Origin: Daphnia pulex
Taxonomy: Eukaryota; Arthropoda; Branchiopoda; Diplostraca; Daphniidae
NCBI RefSeq assembly: GCF_021134715.1
Contig: NC_060018.1
Coordinates: 1 to 64,000 of the forward strand
Reading direction: 5' to 3'
Length of the DNA stretch: 64,000 nucleotides
The notes under the pieces are model-generated. The model did not search any database. It saw only the letters and a program-made list of their open reading frames with translations, and was not told where the DNA came from. Positions 1-13,500 of this stretch are shown piece by piece. The translations under genes were made by a program, and so were the position numbers. The number at the start of each line of letters is the position of its first letter. Position 1 is the stretch's first letter.

Positions 1-3000
1 CCTCAAAACTCGATTCAAACACTTGAAAGTCAAAATTTTCACAAGTTCCGTCACTGAAAGTGGATGACTGATCAACCATATGTTTTCTTGTTCAGTTTTT
101 AATTTCGAATCGAATAAAGTTTGTCTGGTGTCGCTGCGATTAGCCGTAATCGAGATATTCACTTTCCAAATTTCAGGACTACCTTGGGTCTCACTTGGAA
201 AAAAAATCCAGAGGTTAGGTTAGGTTACATCAACTTCTTTCGATTTTGACCAAAACGACATAAAAGACGTGTTTTGACACGAGGAACTCGAATTTCGCAA
301 AATAAAACTCGTACGGCCACTTGGTATCCCTCAAAACTCGATTCAAACACTTGAAAGTCAAAATTTTCACAAGTTCCGTCACTGAAAGTGGATGACTGAT
401 CAACCATATGTTTTCTTGTTCAGTTTTTAATTTCGAATCGAATAAAGTTTGTCTGGTGTCGCTGCGATTAGCCGTTCTCGAGATATTCACTTTCCAAATT
501 TCAGGACTACCTTGGGTCTCACTTGGAAAAAAAATCCAGAGGTTAGGTTAGGTTACATCAACTTCTTTCGATTTTGACCAAAACGACATAAAAGACGTGT
601 TTTGACACGAGGAACTCGAATTTCGCAAAATAAAACTCGTACGGCCACTTGGTATCCCTCAAAACTCGATTCAAACACTTGAAAGTCAAAATTTTCACAA
701 GTTCCGTCACTGAAAGTGGATGACTGATCAACCATATGTTTTCTTGTTCAGTTTTTAATTTCGAATCGAATAAAGTTTGTCTGGTGTCGCTGCGATTAGC
801 CGTTCTCGAGATATTCACTTTCCAAATTTCAGGACTTCCTTGGGTCTCACTTGGAAAAAAAATCCAGAGGTTAGGTTAGGTTACATCAACTTCTTTCGAT
901 TTTGACCAAAACGACATAAAAGACGTGTTTTGACACGAGGAACTCGAATTTCACAAAATAAAACTCGTACGGCCACTTGGTATCCCTCAAAACTCGATTC
1001 AAACACTTGAAAGTCAAAATTTTCACAAGTTCCGTCACTGAAAGTGGATGACTGATCAACCATATGTTTTCTTGTTCAGTTTTTAATTTCGAATCGAATA
1101 AAGTTTGTCTGGTGTCGCTGCGATTAGCCGTTCTCGAGATATTCACTTTCCAAATTTCAGGACTTCCTTGGGTCTCACTTGGAAAAAAAATCCAGTGGTT
1201 AGGTTAGGTTACATCAACTTCTTCCGATTTTGACCAAAACGACATAAAAGACGTGTTTTGACACGAGGAACTCGAATTTCGCAAAATAAAACTCGTACGG
1301 CCACTTGGTATCCCTCAAAACTCGATTCAAACACTTGAAAGTCAAAATTTTCACAAGTTCCGTCACTGAAAGTGGATGACTGATCAACCATATGTTTTCT
1401 TGTTCAGTTTTTAATTTCGAATCGAATAAAGTTTGTCTGGTGTCGCTGCGATTAGCCGTTCTCGAGATATTCACTTTCCAAATTTCAGGACTTCCTTGGG
1501 TCTCACTTGGAAAAAAAATCCAGAGGTTAGGTTAGGTTACATCAACTTCTTCCGATTTTGACCAAAACGACATAAAAGACGTGTTTTGACACGAGGAACT
1601 CGAATTTCGCAAAATAAAACTCGTACGGCCACTTGGTATCCCTCAAAACTCGATTCAAACACTTGAAAGTCAAAATTTTCACAAGTTCCGTCACTGAAAG
1701 TGGATGACTGATCAACCATATGTTTTCTTGTTCAGTTTTTAATTTCGAATCGAATAAAGTTTGTCTGGTGTCGCTGCGATTAGCCGTTCTCGAGATATTC
1801 ACTTTCCAAATTTCAGGACTTCCTTGGGTCTCACTTGGAAAAAAAATCCAGAGGTTAGGTTAGGTTACATCAACTTCTTCCGATTTTGACCAAAACGACA
1901 TAAAAGACGTGTTTTGACACGAGGAATTCGAATTTCGCAAAATAAAACTCGTACGGCCACTTGGTATCCCTCAAAACTCGATTCAAACACTTGAAAGTCA
2001 AAATTTTCACAAGTTCCGTCACTGAAAGTGGATGACTGATCAACCATATGTTTTCTTGTTCAGTTTTTAATTTCGAATCGAATAAAGTTTGTCTGGTGTC
2101 GCTGCGATTAGCCGTTCTCGAGATATTCACTTTCCAAATTTCAGGACTTCCTTGGGTCTCACTTGGAAAAAAAATCCAGAGGTTAGGTTAGGTTACATCA
2201 ACTTCTTCCGATTTTGACCAAAACGACATAAAAGACGTGTTTTGACACGAGGAACTCGAATTTCGCAAAATAAAACTCGTACGGCCACTTGGTATCCCTC
2301 AAAACTCGATTCAAACACATGAAAGTCAAAATTTTCACAAGTTCCGTCACTGAAAGTGGATGACTGATCAACCATATGTTTTCTTGTTCAGTTTTTAATT
2401 TCGAATCGAATAAAGTTTGTCTGGTGTCGCTGCGATTAGCCGTTCTCGAGATATTCACTTTCCAAATTTCAGGACTTCCTTGGGTCTCACTTGGAAAAAA
2501 AATCCAGAGGTTAGGTTAGGTTACATCAACTTCTTCCGATTTTAACCAAAACGACATAAAAGACGTGTTTTGACACGAGGAACTCGAATTTCGCAAAATA
2601 AAACTCGTACGGCCACTTGGTATCCCTCAAAACTCGATTCAAACACTTGAAAGTCAAAATTTTCACAAGTTCCGTCACTGAAAGTGGATGACTGATCAAC
2701 CATATGTTTTCTTGTTCAGTTTTTAATTTCGAATCGAATAAAGTTTGTCTGGTGTCGCTGCGATTAGCCGTTCTCGAGATATTCACTTTCCAAATTTCAG
2801 GACTTCCTTGGGTCTCACTTGGAAAAAAAATCCAGAGGTTAGGTTAGGTTACATCAACTTCTTCCGATTTTGACCAAAACGACATAAAAGACGTGTTTTG
2901 ACACGAGGAACTCGAATTTCGCAAAATAAAACTCGTACGGCCACTTGGTATCCCTCAAAACTCGATTCAAACACTTGAAAGTCAAAATTTTCACAAGTTC

Positions 3001-4476
3001 CGTCACTGAAAGTGGATGACTGATCAACCATATGTTTTCTTGTTCAGTTTTTAATTTCGAATCGAATAAAGTTTGTCTGGTGTCGCTGCGATTAGCCGTT
3101 CTCGAGATATTTACTTTCCAAATTTCAGGACTTCCTTGGGTCTCACTTGGAAAAAAAATCCAGAGGTTAGGTTAGGTTACATCAACTTCTTCCGATTTTG
3201 ACCAAAACGACATAAAAGACGTGTTTTGACACGAGGAACTCGAATTTCGCAAAATAAAACTCGTACGGCCACTTGGTATCCCTCAAAACTCGATTCAAAC
3301 ACTTGAAAGTCAAAATTTTCACAAGTTCCGTCACTGAAAGTGGATGACTGATCAACCATATGTTTTCTTGTTCAGTTTTTAATTTAGAATCGAATAAAGT
3401 TTGTCTGGTGTCGCTGCGATTAGCCGTTCTCGAGATATTCACTTTCCAAATTTCAGGACTTCCTTGGGTCTCACTTGGAAAAAAAATCCAGAGGTTAGGT
3501 TAGGTTACATCAACTTCTTCCGATTTTGACCAAAACGACATAAAAGACGTGTTTTGACACGAGGAACTCGAATTTCGCAAAATAAAACTCGTACGGCCAC
3601 TTGGTATCCCTCAAAACTCGATTCAAACACATGAAAGTCAAAATTTTCACAAGTTCCGTCACTGAAAGTGGATGACTGATCAACCATATGTTTTCTTGTT
3701 CAGTTTTTAATTTCGAATCGAATAAAGTTTGTCTGGTGTCGCTGCGATTAGCCGTTCTCGAGATATTCACTTTCCAAATTTCAGGACTTCCTTGGGTCAC
3801 ACTTGGAAAAAAAATCCAGAGGTTAGGTTAGGTTACATCAACTTCTTCCGATTTTAACCAAAACGACATAAAAGACGTGTTTTGACACGAGGAACTCGAA
3901 TTTCGCAAAATAAAACTCGTACGGCCACTTGGTATCCCTCAAAACTCGATTCAAACACTTGAAAGTCAAAATTTTCACAAGTTCCGTCACTGAAAGTGGA
4001 TGACTGATCAACCATATGTTTTCTTGTTCAGTTTTTAATTTAGAATCGAATAAAGTTTGTCTGGTGTCGCTGCGATTAGCCGTTCTCGAGATATTCACTT
4101 TCCAAATTTCAGGACTTCCTTGGGTCTCACTTGGAAAAAAAATCCAGAGGTTAGGTTAGGTTACATCAACTTCTTCCGATTTTGACCAAAACGACATAAA
4201 AGACGTGTTTTGACACGAGGAACTCGAATTTCGCAAAATAAAACTCGTACGGCCACTTGGTATCCCTCAAAACTCGATTCAAACACATGAAAGTCAAAAT
4301 TTTCACAAGTTCCGTCACTGAAAGTGGATGACTGATCAACCATATGTTTTCTTGTTCAGTTTTTAATTTCGAATCGAATAAAGTTTGTCTGGTGTCGCTG
4401 CGATTAGCCGTTCTCGAGATATTCACTTTCCAAATTTCAGGACTTCCTTGGGTCACACTTGGAAAAAAAATCCAGA

Positions 4477-6442
4477 GGTTAGGTTAGGTTACATCAACTT
4501 CTTCCGATTTTAACCAAAACGACATAAAAGACGTGTTTTGACACGAGGAACTCGAATTTCGCAAAATAAAACTCGTACGGCCACTTGGTATCCCTCAAAA
4601 CTCGATTCAAACACTTGAAAGTCAAAATTTTCACAAGTTCCGTCACTGAAAGTGGATGACTGATCAACCATATGTTTTCTAGTTCAGTTTTTAATTTCGA
4701 ATCGAATAAAGTTTGTCTGGTGTCGCTGCGATTAGCCGTTCTCTAGATATTCACTTTCCAAATTTCAGGACTACCTTGGGTCTCACTTGGAAAAAAATCC
4801 AGAGGTTAGGTTAGGTTACATCAACTTCTTCCGATTTTGACCAAAACGACATAAAAGACGTGTTTTGACACGAGGAACTCGAATTTCGCAAAATAAAACT
4901 CGTACGGCCACTTGGTATCCCTCAAAACTCGATTCAAACACATGAAAGTCAAAATTTTCACAAGTTCCGTCACTGAAAGTGGATGACTAATCAACCATAT
5001 GTTTTCTTGTTCAGTTTTTAATTTCGAATCGAATAAAGTTTGTCTGGTGTCGCTGCGATTAGCCGTTCTCGAGATATTCACTTTCCAAATTTCAGGACTT
5101 CCTTGGGTCTCACTTGGAAAAAAAATCCAGAGGTTAGGTTAGGTTACATCAACTTCTTCCGATTTTAACCAAAACGACATAAAAGACGTGTTTTGACACG
5201 AGGAACTCGAATTTCGCAAAATAAAACTCGTACGGCCACTTGGTATCCCTCAAAACTCGATTCAAACACTTGAAAGTCAAAATTTTCACAAGTTCCGTCA
5301 CTGAAAGTGGATGACTGATCAACCATATGTTTTCTTGTTCAGTTTTTAATTTCGAATCGAATAAAGTTTGTCTGGTGTCGCTGCGATTAGCCGTTCTCGA
5401 GATATTCACTTTCCAAATTTCAGGACTTCCTTGGGTCTCACTTGGAAAAAAAATCCAGAGGTTAGGTTAGGTTACATCAACTTCTTCCGATTTTGACCAA
5501 AACGACATAAAAGACGTGTTTTGACACGAGGAACTCGAATTTCGCAAAATAAAACTCGTACGGCCACTTGGTATCCCTCAAAACTCGATTCAAACACTTG
5601 AAAGTCAAAATTTTCACAAGTTCCGTCACTGAAAGTGGATGACTGATCAACCATATGTTTTCTTGTTCAGTTTTTAATTTCGAATCGAATAAAGTTTGTC
5701 TGGTGTCGCTGCGATTAGCCGTTCTCTAGATATTCACTTTCCAAATTTCAGGACTACCTTGGGTCTCACTTGGAAAAAAATCCAGAGGTTAGGTTAGGTT
5801 ACATCAACTTCTTCCGATTTTGACCAAAACGACATAAAAGACGTGTTTTGACACGAGGAACTCGAATTTCGCAAAATAAAACTCGTACGGCCACTTGGTA
5901 TCCCTCAAAACTCGATTCAAACACATGAAAGTCAAAATTTTCACAAGTTCCGTCACTGAAAGTGGATGACTAATCAACTATATGTTTTCTTGTTCAGTTT
6001 TTAATTTCGAATCGAATAAAGTTTGTCTGGTGTCGCTGCGATTAGCCGTTCTCGAGATATTCACTTTCCAAATTTCAGGACTTCCTTGGGTCTCACTTGG
6101 AAAAAAAATCCAGAGGTTAGGTTAGGTTACATCAACTTCTTCCGATTTTAACCAAAACGACATAAAAGACGTGTTTTGACACGAGGAACTCGAATTTCGC
6201 AAAATAAAACTCGTACGGCCACTTGGTATCCCTCAAAACTCGATTCAAACACTTGAAAGTCAAAATTTTCACAAGTTCCGTCACTGAAAGTGGATGACTG
6301 ATCAACCATATGTTTTCTTGTTCAGTTTTTAATTTCGAATCGAATAAAGTTTGTCTGGTGTCGCTGCGATTAGCCGTTCTCGAGATATTCACTTTCCAAA
6401 TTTCAGGACTTCCTTGGGTCTCACTTGGAAAAAAAATCCAGA
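4477..6442. repeat. Three-unit higher-order repeat (983 bp x 2) in the 328-bp satellite
   Basis: Units near 4804, 5132 and 5460 are repeated near 5787, 6115 and 6443 with the same markers: a unit with one A fewer in the A-run and tctagatattc, then a unit with gactaatcaac and acatgaaag, then a ttaacc unit. The spacing is 983 bp, that is three units minus one base. Just to the left, 3493-4476 shows a two-unit (656-bp) alternation of the acatg and ttaacc variants. Confidence 0.75.
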
Positions 6443-9400
6443 GGTTAGGTTAGGTTACATCAACTTCTTTCGATTTTGACCAAAACGACATAAAAGACGT
6501 GTTTTGACACGAGGAACTCGAATTTCGCAAAATAAAACTCGTACGGCCACTTGGTATCCCTCAAAACTCGATTCAAACACTTGAAAGTCAAAATTTTCAC
6601 AAGTTCCGTCACTGAAAGTGGATGACTGATCAACCATATGTTTTCTTGTTCATTTTTATTTTCGAATCGAATAAAGTTTGTCTGGTGTCGCTGCGATTAG
6701 CCGTTCTCTAGATATTCACTTTCCAAATTTCAGGACTACCTTGGGTCTCACTTGGAAAAAAAATCCAGAGGTTAGGTTAGGTTACATCAACTTCTTCCGA
6801 TTTTGACCAAAACGACATAAAAGACGTGTTTTGACACGAGGAACTCGAATTTCGCAAAATATTCGCAAAATAAAACTCGTACGGCCACTTGGTATCCCTC
6901 AAAACTCGATTCAAACACTTGAAAGTCAAAATTTTCACAAGTTCCGTCACTGAAAGTGGATGACTGATCAACCATATGTTTTCTTGTTCAGTTTTTAATT
7001 TCGAATCGAATAAAGTTTGTCTGGTGTCGCTGCGATTAGCCGTTCTCGAGATATTCACTTTCCAAATTTCAGGACTACCTTGGGTCTCACTTGGAAAAAA
7101 AATCCAGAGGTTAGGTTAGGTTACATCAACTTCTTTCGATTTTGACCAAAACGACATAAAAGACGTGTTTTGACACGAGGAACTCGAATTTCGCAAAATA
7201 AAACTCGTACGGCCACTTGGTATCCCTCAAAACTCGATTCAAACACTTGAAAGTCAAAATTTTCACAAGTTCCGTCACTGAAAGTGGATGACTGATCAAC
7301 CATATGTTTTCTTGTTCAGTTTTTAATTTCGAATCGAATAAAGTTTGTCTGGTGTCGCTGCGATTAGCCGTTCTCGAGATATTCACTTTCCAAATTTCAG
7401 GACTTCCTTGGGTCTCACTTGGAAAAAAAATCCAGAGGTTAGGTTAGGTTACATCAACTTCTTCCGATTTTGACCAAAACGACATAAAAGACGTGTTTTG
7501 ACACGAGGAACTCGAATTTCGCAAAATAAAACTCGTACGGCCACTTGGTATCCCTCAAAACTCGATTCAAACACTTGAAAGTCAAAATTTTCACAAGTTC
7601 CGTCACTGAAAGTGGATGACTGATCAACCATATGTTTTCTTGTTCAGTTTTTAATTTCGAATCGAATAAAGTTTGTCTGGTGTCGCTGCGATTAGCCGTT
7701 CTCGAGATATTCACTTTCCAAATTTCAGGACTTCCTTGGGTCTCACTTGGAAAAAAAATCCAGAGGTTAGGTTAGGTTACATCAACTTCTTCCGATTTTG
7801 ACCAAAACGACATAAAAGACGTGTTTTGACACGAGGAACTCGAATTTCGCAAAATAAAACTCGTACGGCCACTTGGTATCCCTCAAAACTCGATTCAAAC
7901 ACTTGAAAGTCAAAATTTTCACAAGTTCCGTCACTGAAAGTGGATGACTGATCAATCATATGTTTTCTTGTTCAGTTTTTAATTTCGAATCGAATAAAGT
8001 TTGTCTGGTGTCGCTGCGATTAGCCGTTCTCGAGATATTCACTTTCCAAATTTCAGGACTTCCTTGGGTCTCACTTGGAAAAAAAATCCAGAGGTTAGGT
8101 TAGGTTACATCAACTTCTTCCGATTTTGACCAAAACGACATAAAAGACGTGTTTTGACACGAGGAACTCGAATTTCGCAAAATAAAACTCGTACGGCCAC
8201 TTGGTATCCCTCAAAACTCGATTCAAACACTTGAAAGTCAAAATTTTCACAAGTTCCGTCACTGAAAGTGGATGACTGATCAACCATATGTTTTCTTGTT
8301 CAGTTTTTAATTTCGAATCGAATAAAGTTTGTCTGGTGTCGCTGCGATTAGCCGTTCTCGAGATATTCACTTTCCAAATTTCAGGACTTCCTTGGGTCTC
8401 ACTTGGAAAAAAAATCCAGAGGTTAGGTTAGGTTACATCAACTTCTTTCGATTTTGACCAAAACGACATAAAAGACGTGTTTTGACACGAGGAACTCGAA
8501 TTTCGCAAAATAAAACTCGTACGGCCACTTGGTATCCCTCAAAACTCGATTCAAACACTTGAAAGTCAAAATTTTCACAAGTTCCGTCACTGAAAGTGGA
8601 TGACTGATCAACCATATGTTTTCTTGTTCATTTTTATTTTCGAATCGAATAAAGTTTGTCTGGTGTCGCTGCGATTAGCCGTTCTCTAGATATTCACTTT
8701 CCAAATTTCAGGACTACCTTGGGTCTCACTTGGAAAAAAAATCCAGAGGTTAGGTTAGGTTACATCAACTTCTTCCGATTTTGACCAAAACGACATAAAA
8801 GACGTGTTTTGACACGAGGAACTCGAATTTCGCAAAATATTCGCAAAATAAAACTCGTACGGCCACTTGGTATCCCTCAAAACTCGATTCAAACACTTGA
8901 AAGTCAAAATTTTCACAAGTTCCGTCACTGAAAGTGGATGACTGATCAACCATATGTTTTCTTGTTCAGTTTTTAATTTCGAATCGAATAAAGTTTGTCT
9001 GGTGTCGCTGCGATTAGCCGTTCTCGAGATATTCACTTTCCAAATTTCAGGACTACCTTGGGTCTCACTTGGAAAAAAAATCCAGAGGTTAGGTTAGGTT
9101 ACATCAACTTCTTTCGATTTTGACCAAAACGACATAAAAGACGTGTTTTGACACGAGGAACTCGAATTTCGCAAAATAAAACTCGTACGGCCACTTGGTA
9201 TCCCTCAAAACTCGATTCAAACACTTGAAAGTCAAAATTTTCACAAGTTCCGTCACTGAAAGTGGATGACTGATCAACCATATGTTTTCTTGTTCAGTTT
9301 TTAATTTCGAATCGAATAAAGTTTGTCTGGTGTCGCTGCGATTAGCCGTTCTCGAGATATTCACTTTCCAAATTTCAGGACATCCTTGGGTCTCACTTGG

Positions 9401-10396
9401 AAAAAAAATCCAGAGGTTAGGTTAGGTTACATCAACTTCTTCCGATTTTGACCAAAACGACATAAAAGACGTGTTTTGACACGAGGAACTCGAATTTCGC
9501 AAAATAAAACTCGTACGGCCACTTGGTATCCCTCAAAACTCGATTCAAACACTTGAAAGTCAAAATTTTCACAAGTTCCGTCACTGAAAGTGGATGACTG
9601 ATCAACCATATGTTTTCTTGTTCAGTTTTTAATTTCGAATCGAATAAAGTTTGTCTGGTGTCGCTGCGATTAGCCGTTCTCGAGATATTCACTTTCCAAA
9701 TTTCAGGACTTCCTTGGGTCTCACTTGGAAAAAAAATCCAGAGGTTAGGTTAGGTTACATCAACTTCTTCCGATTTTGACCAAAACGACATAAAAGACGT
9801 GTTTTGACACGAGGAACTCGAATTTCGCAAAATAAAACTCGTACGGCCACTTGGTATCCCTCAAAACTCGATTCAAACACTTGAAAGTCAAAATTTTCAC
9901 AAGTTCCGTCACTGAAAGTGGATGACTGATCAACCATATGTTTTCTTGTTCAGTTTTTAATTTCGAATCGAATAAAGTTTGTCTGGTGTCGCTGCGATTA
10001 GCCGTTCTCGAGATATTCACTTTCCAAATTTCAGGACTTCCTTGGTTCTCACTTGGAAAAAAAATCCAGAGGTTAGGTTAGGTTACATCAACTTCTTCCG
10101 ATTTTGACCAAAACGACATAAAAGACGTGTTTTGACACGAGGATCTCGAATTTCGCAAAATAAAACTCGTACGGCCACTTGGTATCCCTCAAAACTCGAT
10201 TCAAACACTTGAAAGTCAAAATTTTCACAAGTTCCGTCACTGAAAGTGGATGACTGATCAACCATATGTTCTTGTTCAGTTTTTAATTTCGAATCGAATA
10301 AAGTTTGTCTGGTGTCGCTGCGATTAGCCGTTCTCGAGATATTCACTTTCCAAATTTCAGGACTTCCTTGGGTCTCACTTGGAAAAAAAATCCAGA
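6443..10396. repeat. Duplicated six-unit higher-order repeat (about 1978 bp x 2)
   Basis: Two consecutive blocks of six 328-bp units, 6443-8420 and 8421-10396, share the same private variants in the same order. Each has a unit with a shortened stretch (cttgttcatttttatt at about 6650 and 8628), followed by a unit with a 10-bp duplication of attcgcaaaat (about 6855 and 8833), then ordinary units. The second block is 2 bp shorter because of a small deletion near 10268. This is typical of recent block duplication by unequal exchange; an assembly artefact cannot be excluded from sequence alone. Confidence 0.85.
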
Positions 10397-10560
10397 GGTT
10401 AGGTTAGGTTACATCAACTTCTTCCGATTTTGACCAAAACGACATAAAAGACGTGTTTTGACACGAGGAACTCGAATTTCGCAAAATAAAACTTGTACGG
10501 TCACTTGGTATCCCTCAAAACCTGATTCAAACACTTGAAAGTAAAAACTCGTACGGCCAC

Positions 10561-13500
10561 TTTGCCACACGATGCGACCAAAATAAAATTTAGTTCCAAA
10601 CTTGCCAATAGGTGGCGCTGTTTTCAATACTTAGAAAAACCCCTTCTACTACTCAGAAACAGGCAATCTAGGGTATATTCTTGATCAGCATTTCACGCTG
10701 AGCACGATGAGATCAAAATCGGGTTTAGTTCCAACACTTGCCACTTGGTGGCGCTGCTTTCCAGACTTACTAAAAATGCTCAGAAACAGGCAATCGAGGA
10801 TATATTCTTGATCAGCATTTCACGCTGAGCACGATGAGATCAAAATCGGGTTTAGTTCCAACACTTGCCACTTGGTGGCGCTGCTTTCCAGACTTACTAA
10901 AAATGCTCAGAAACAGGCAATCGAGGATATATTCTTGATCAGCATTTCACGCTGAGCACGATGAGATCAAAATCGGGTTTAGTTCCAACACTTGCCACTT
11001 GGTGGCGCTGCTTTCCAGACTTACTAAAAATGCTCAGAAACAGGCAATCGAGGATATATTCTTGATCAGCATTTCACGCTGAGCACGATGAGATCAAAAT
11101 CGGGTTTAGTTCCAACACTTGCCACTTGGTGGCGCTGCTTTCCAGACTTACTAAAAATGCTCAGAAACAGGCAATCGAGGATATATTCTTGATCAGCATT
11201 TCAATCGAGCACGATGAGATCAAAATCGGGTTTAGTTCCAACACTTGCCACTTGGTGGCGCTGCTTTCCAGACTTACTAAAAATGCTCAGAAACAGGCAA
11301 TCGAGGATATATTCTTGATCAGCATTTCACGCTGAGCACGATGAGATCAAAATCGGGTTTAGTTCCAACACTTGCCACTTGGTGGCGCTGCTTTCCAGAC
11401 TTACTAAAAATGCTCAGAAACAGGCAATCGAGGATATATTCTTGATCAGCATTTCACGCTGAGCACGATGAGATCAAAATCGGGTTTAGTTCCAACACTT
11501 GCCACTTGGTGGCGCTGCTTTCCAGACTTACTAAAATGCTCAGAAACAGGCAATCGAGGATATATTCTTGATCAGCATTTCAATCGAGCACGATGAGATC
11601 AAAATCGGGTTTAGTTCCAACACTTGCCACTTGGTGGCGCTGCTTTCCAGACTTACTAAAAATGCTCAGAAACAGGCAATCGAGGATATATTCTTGATCA
11701 GCATTTCACGCTGAGCACGATGAGATCAAAATCGGGTTTAGTTCCAACACTTGCCACTTGGTGGCGCTGCTTTCCAGACTTACTAAAAATGCTCAGAAAC
11801 AGGCAATCGAGGATATATTCTTGATCAGCATTTCACGCTGAGCACGATGAGATCAAAATCGGGTTTAGTTCCAACACTTGCCACTTGGTGGCGCTGCTTT
11901 CCAGACTTACTAAAAATGCTCAGAAACAGGCAATCGAGGATATATTCTTGATCAGCATTTCACGCTGAGCACGATGAGGTCAAAATCGGGTTTAGTTCCA
12001 ACACTTGCCACTTGGTGGCGCTGCTTTCCAGACTTACTAAAAATGCTCAGAAACAGGCAATCGAGGATATATTCTTGATCAGCATTTCACGCTGAGCACG
12101 ATGAGCACGATGAGATCAAAATCGGGTTTAGTTCCAACACTTGCCACTTGGTGGCGCTGCTTTCCAGACTTACTAAAAATGCTCAGAAACAGGCAATCGA
12201 GGATATATTCTTGATCAGCATTTCACGCTGAGCACGATGAGATCAAAATCGGGTTTAGTTCCAACACTTGCCACTTGGTGGCGCTGCTTTCCAGACTTAC
12301 TAAAAATGCTCAGAAACAGGCAATCGAGGATATATTCTTGATCAGCATTTCACGCTGAGCACGATGAGATCAAAATCGGGTTTAGTTCCAACACTTGCCA
12401 CTTGGTGGCGCTGCTTTCCAGACTTACTAAAAATGCTCAGAAACAGGCAATCGAGGATATATTCTTGATCAGCATTTCACGCTGAGCACGATGAGATCAA
12501 AATCGGGTTTAGTTCCAACACTTGCCACTTGGTGGCGCTGCTTTCCAGACTTACTAAAAATGCTCAGAAACAGGCAATCGAGGATATATTCTTGATCAGC
12601 ATTTCACGCTGAGCACGATGAGCACGATGAGATCAAAATCGGGTTTAGTTCCAACACTTGCCACTTGGTGGCGCTGCTTTCCAGACTTACTAAAAATGCT
12701 CAGAAACAGGCAATCGAGGATATATTCTTGATCAGCATTTCACGCTGAGCACGATGAGATCAAAATCGGGTTTAGTTCCAACACTTGCCACTTGGTGGCG
12801 CTGCTTTCCAGACTTACTAAAAATGCTCAGAAACAGGCAATCGAGGATATATTCTTGATCAGCATTTCACGCTGAGCACGATGAGATCAAAATCGGGTTT
12901 AGTTCCAACACTTGCCACTTGGTGGCGCTGCTTTCCAGACTTACTAAAAATGCTCAGAAACAGGCAATCGAGGATATATTCTTGATCAGCATTTCACGCT
13001 GAGCACGATGAGATCAAAATCGGGTTTAGTTCCAACACTTGCCACTTGGTGGCGCTGCTTTCCAGACTTACTAAAAATGCTCAGAAACAGGCAATCGAGG
13101 ATATATTCTTGATCAGCATTTCACGCTGAGCACGATGAGATCAAAATCGGGTTTAGTTCCAACACTTGCCACTTGGTGGCGCTGCTTTCCAGACTTACTA
13201 AAAATGCTCAGAAACAGGCAATCGAGGATATATTCTTGATCAGCATTTCACGCTGAGCACGATGAGGTCAAAATCGGGTTTAGTTCCAACACTTGCCACT
13301 TGGTGGCGCTGCTTTCCAGACTTACTAAAAATGCTCAGAAACAGGCAATCGAGGATATATTCTTGATCAGCATTTCACGCTGAGCACGATGAGCACGATG
13401 AGATCAAAATCGGGTTTAGTTCCAACACTTGCCACTTGGTGGCGCTGCTTTCCAGACTTACTAAAAATGCTCAGAAACAGGCAATCGAGGATATATTCTT

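Larger units (their letters stand above)
1..10560. repeat. 328-bp tandem satellite, about 32 units
   Basis: The sequence repeats with a 328-bp period from the left edge, so the array is cut by the window. The motif GGTTAGGTTAGGTT recurs at 213, 541, 869, 1197 and onward to 10397. Units are nearly identical; differences are single bases (gacttcc or gactacc, ttgacc or ttaacc, acttg or acatg) and a few short indels. The first unit differs at about 150, where others read gccgttctcgag. Short open frames on the - strand recur in each unit but only because the unit repeats. The last unit starts to diverge after 10490 and breaks off near 10543-10560. The embedded TTAGG copies are telomere-like, which fits subtelomeric or pericentromeric heterochromatin (inference). 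Confidence 0.97.

Noticed and set aside
225..10627. Repeated 60- and 86-codon open frames on the - strand
   Set aside because: They recur only because the 328-bp unit repeats, two overlapping frames are equally open, and single-base changes in several units break them. No family is recognised.
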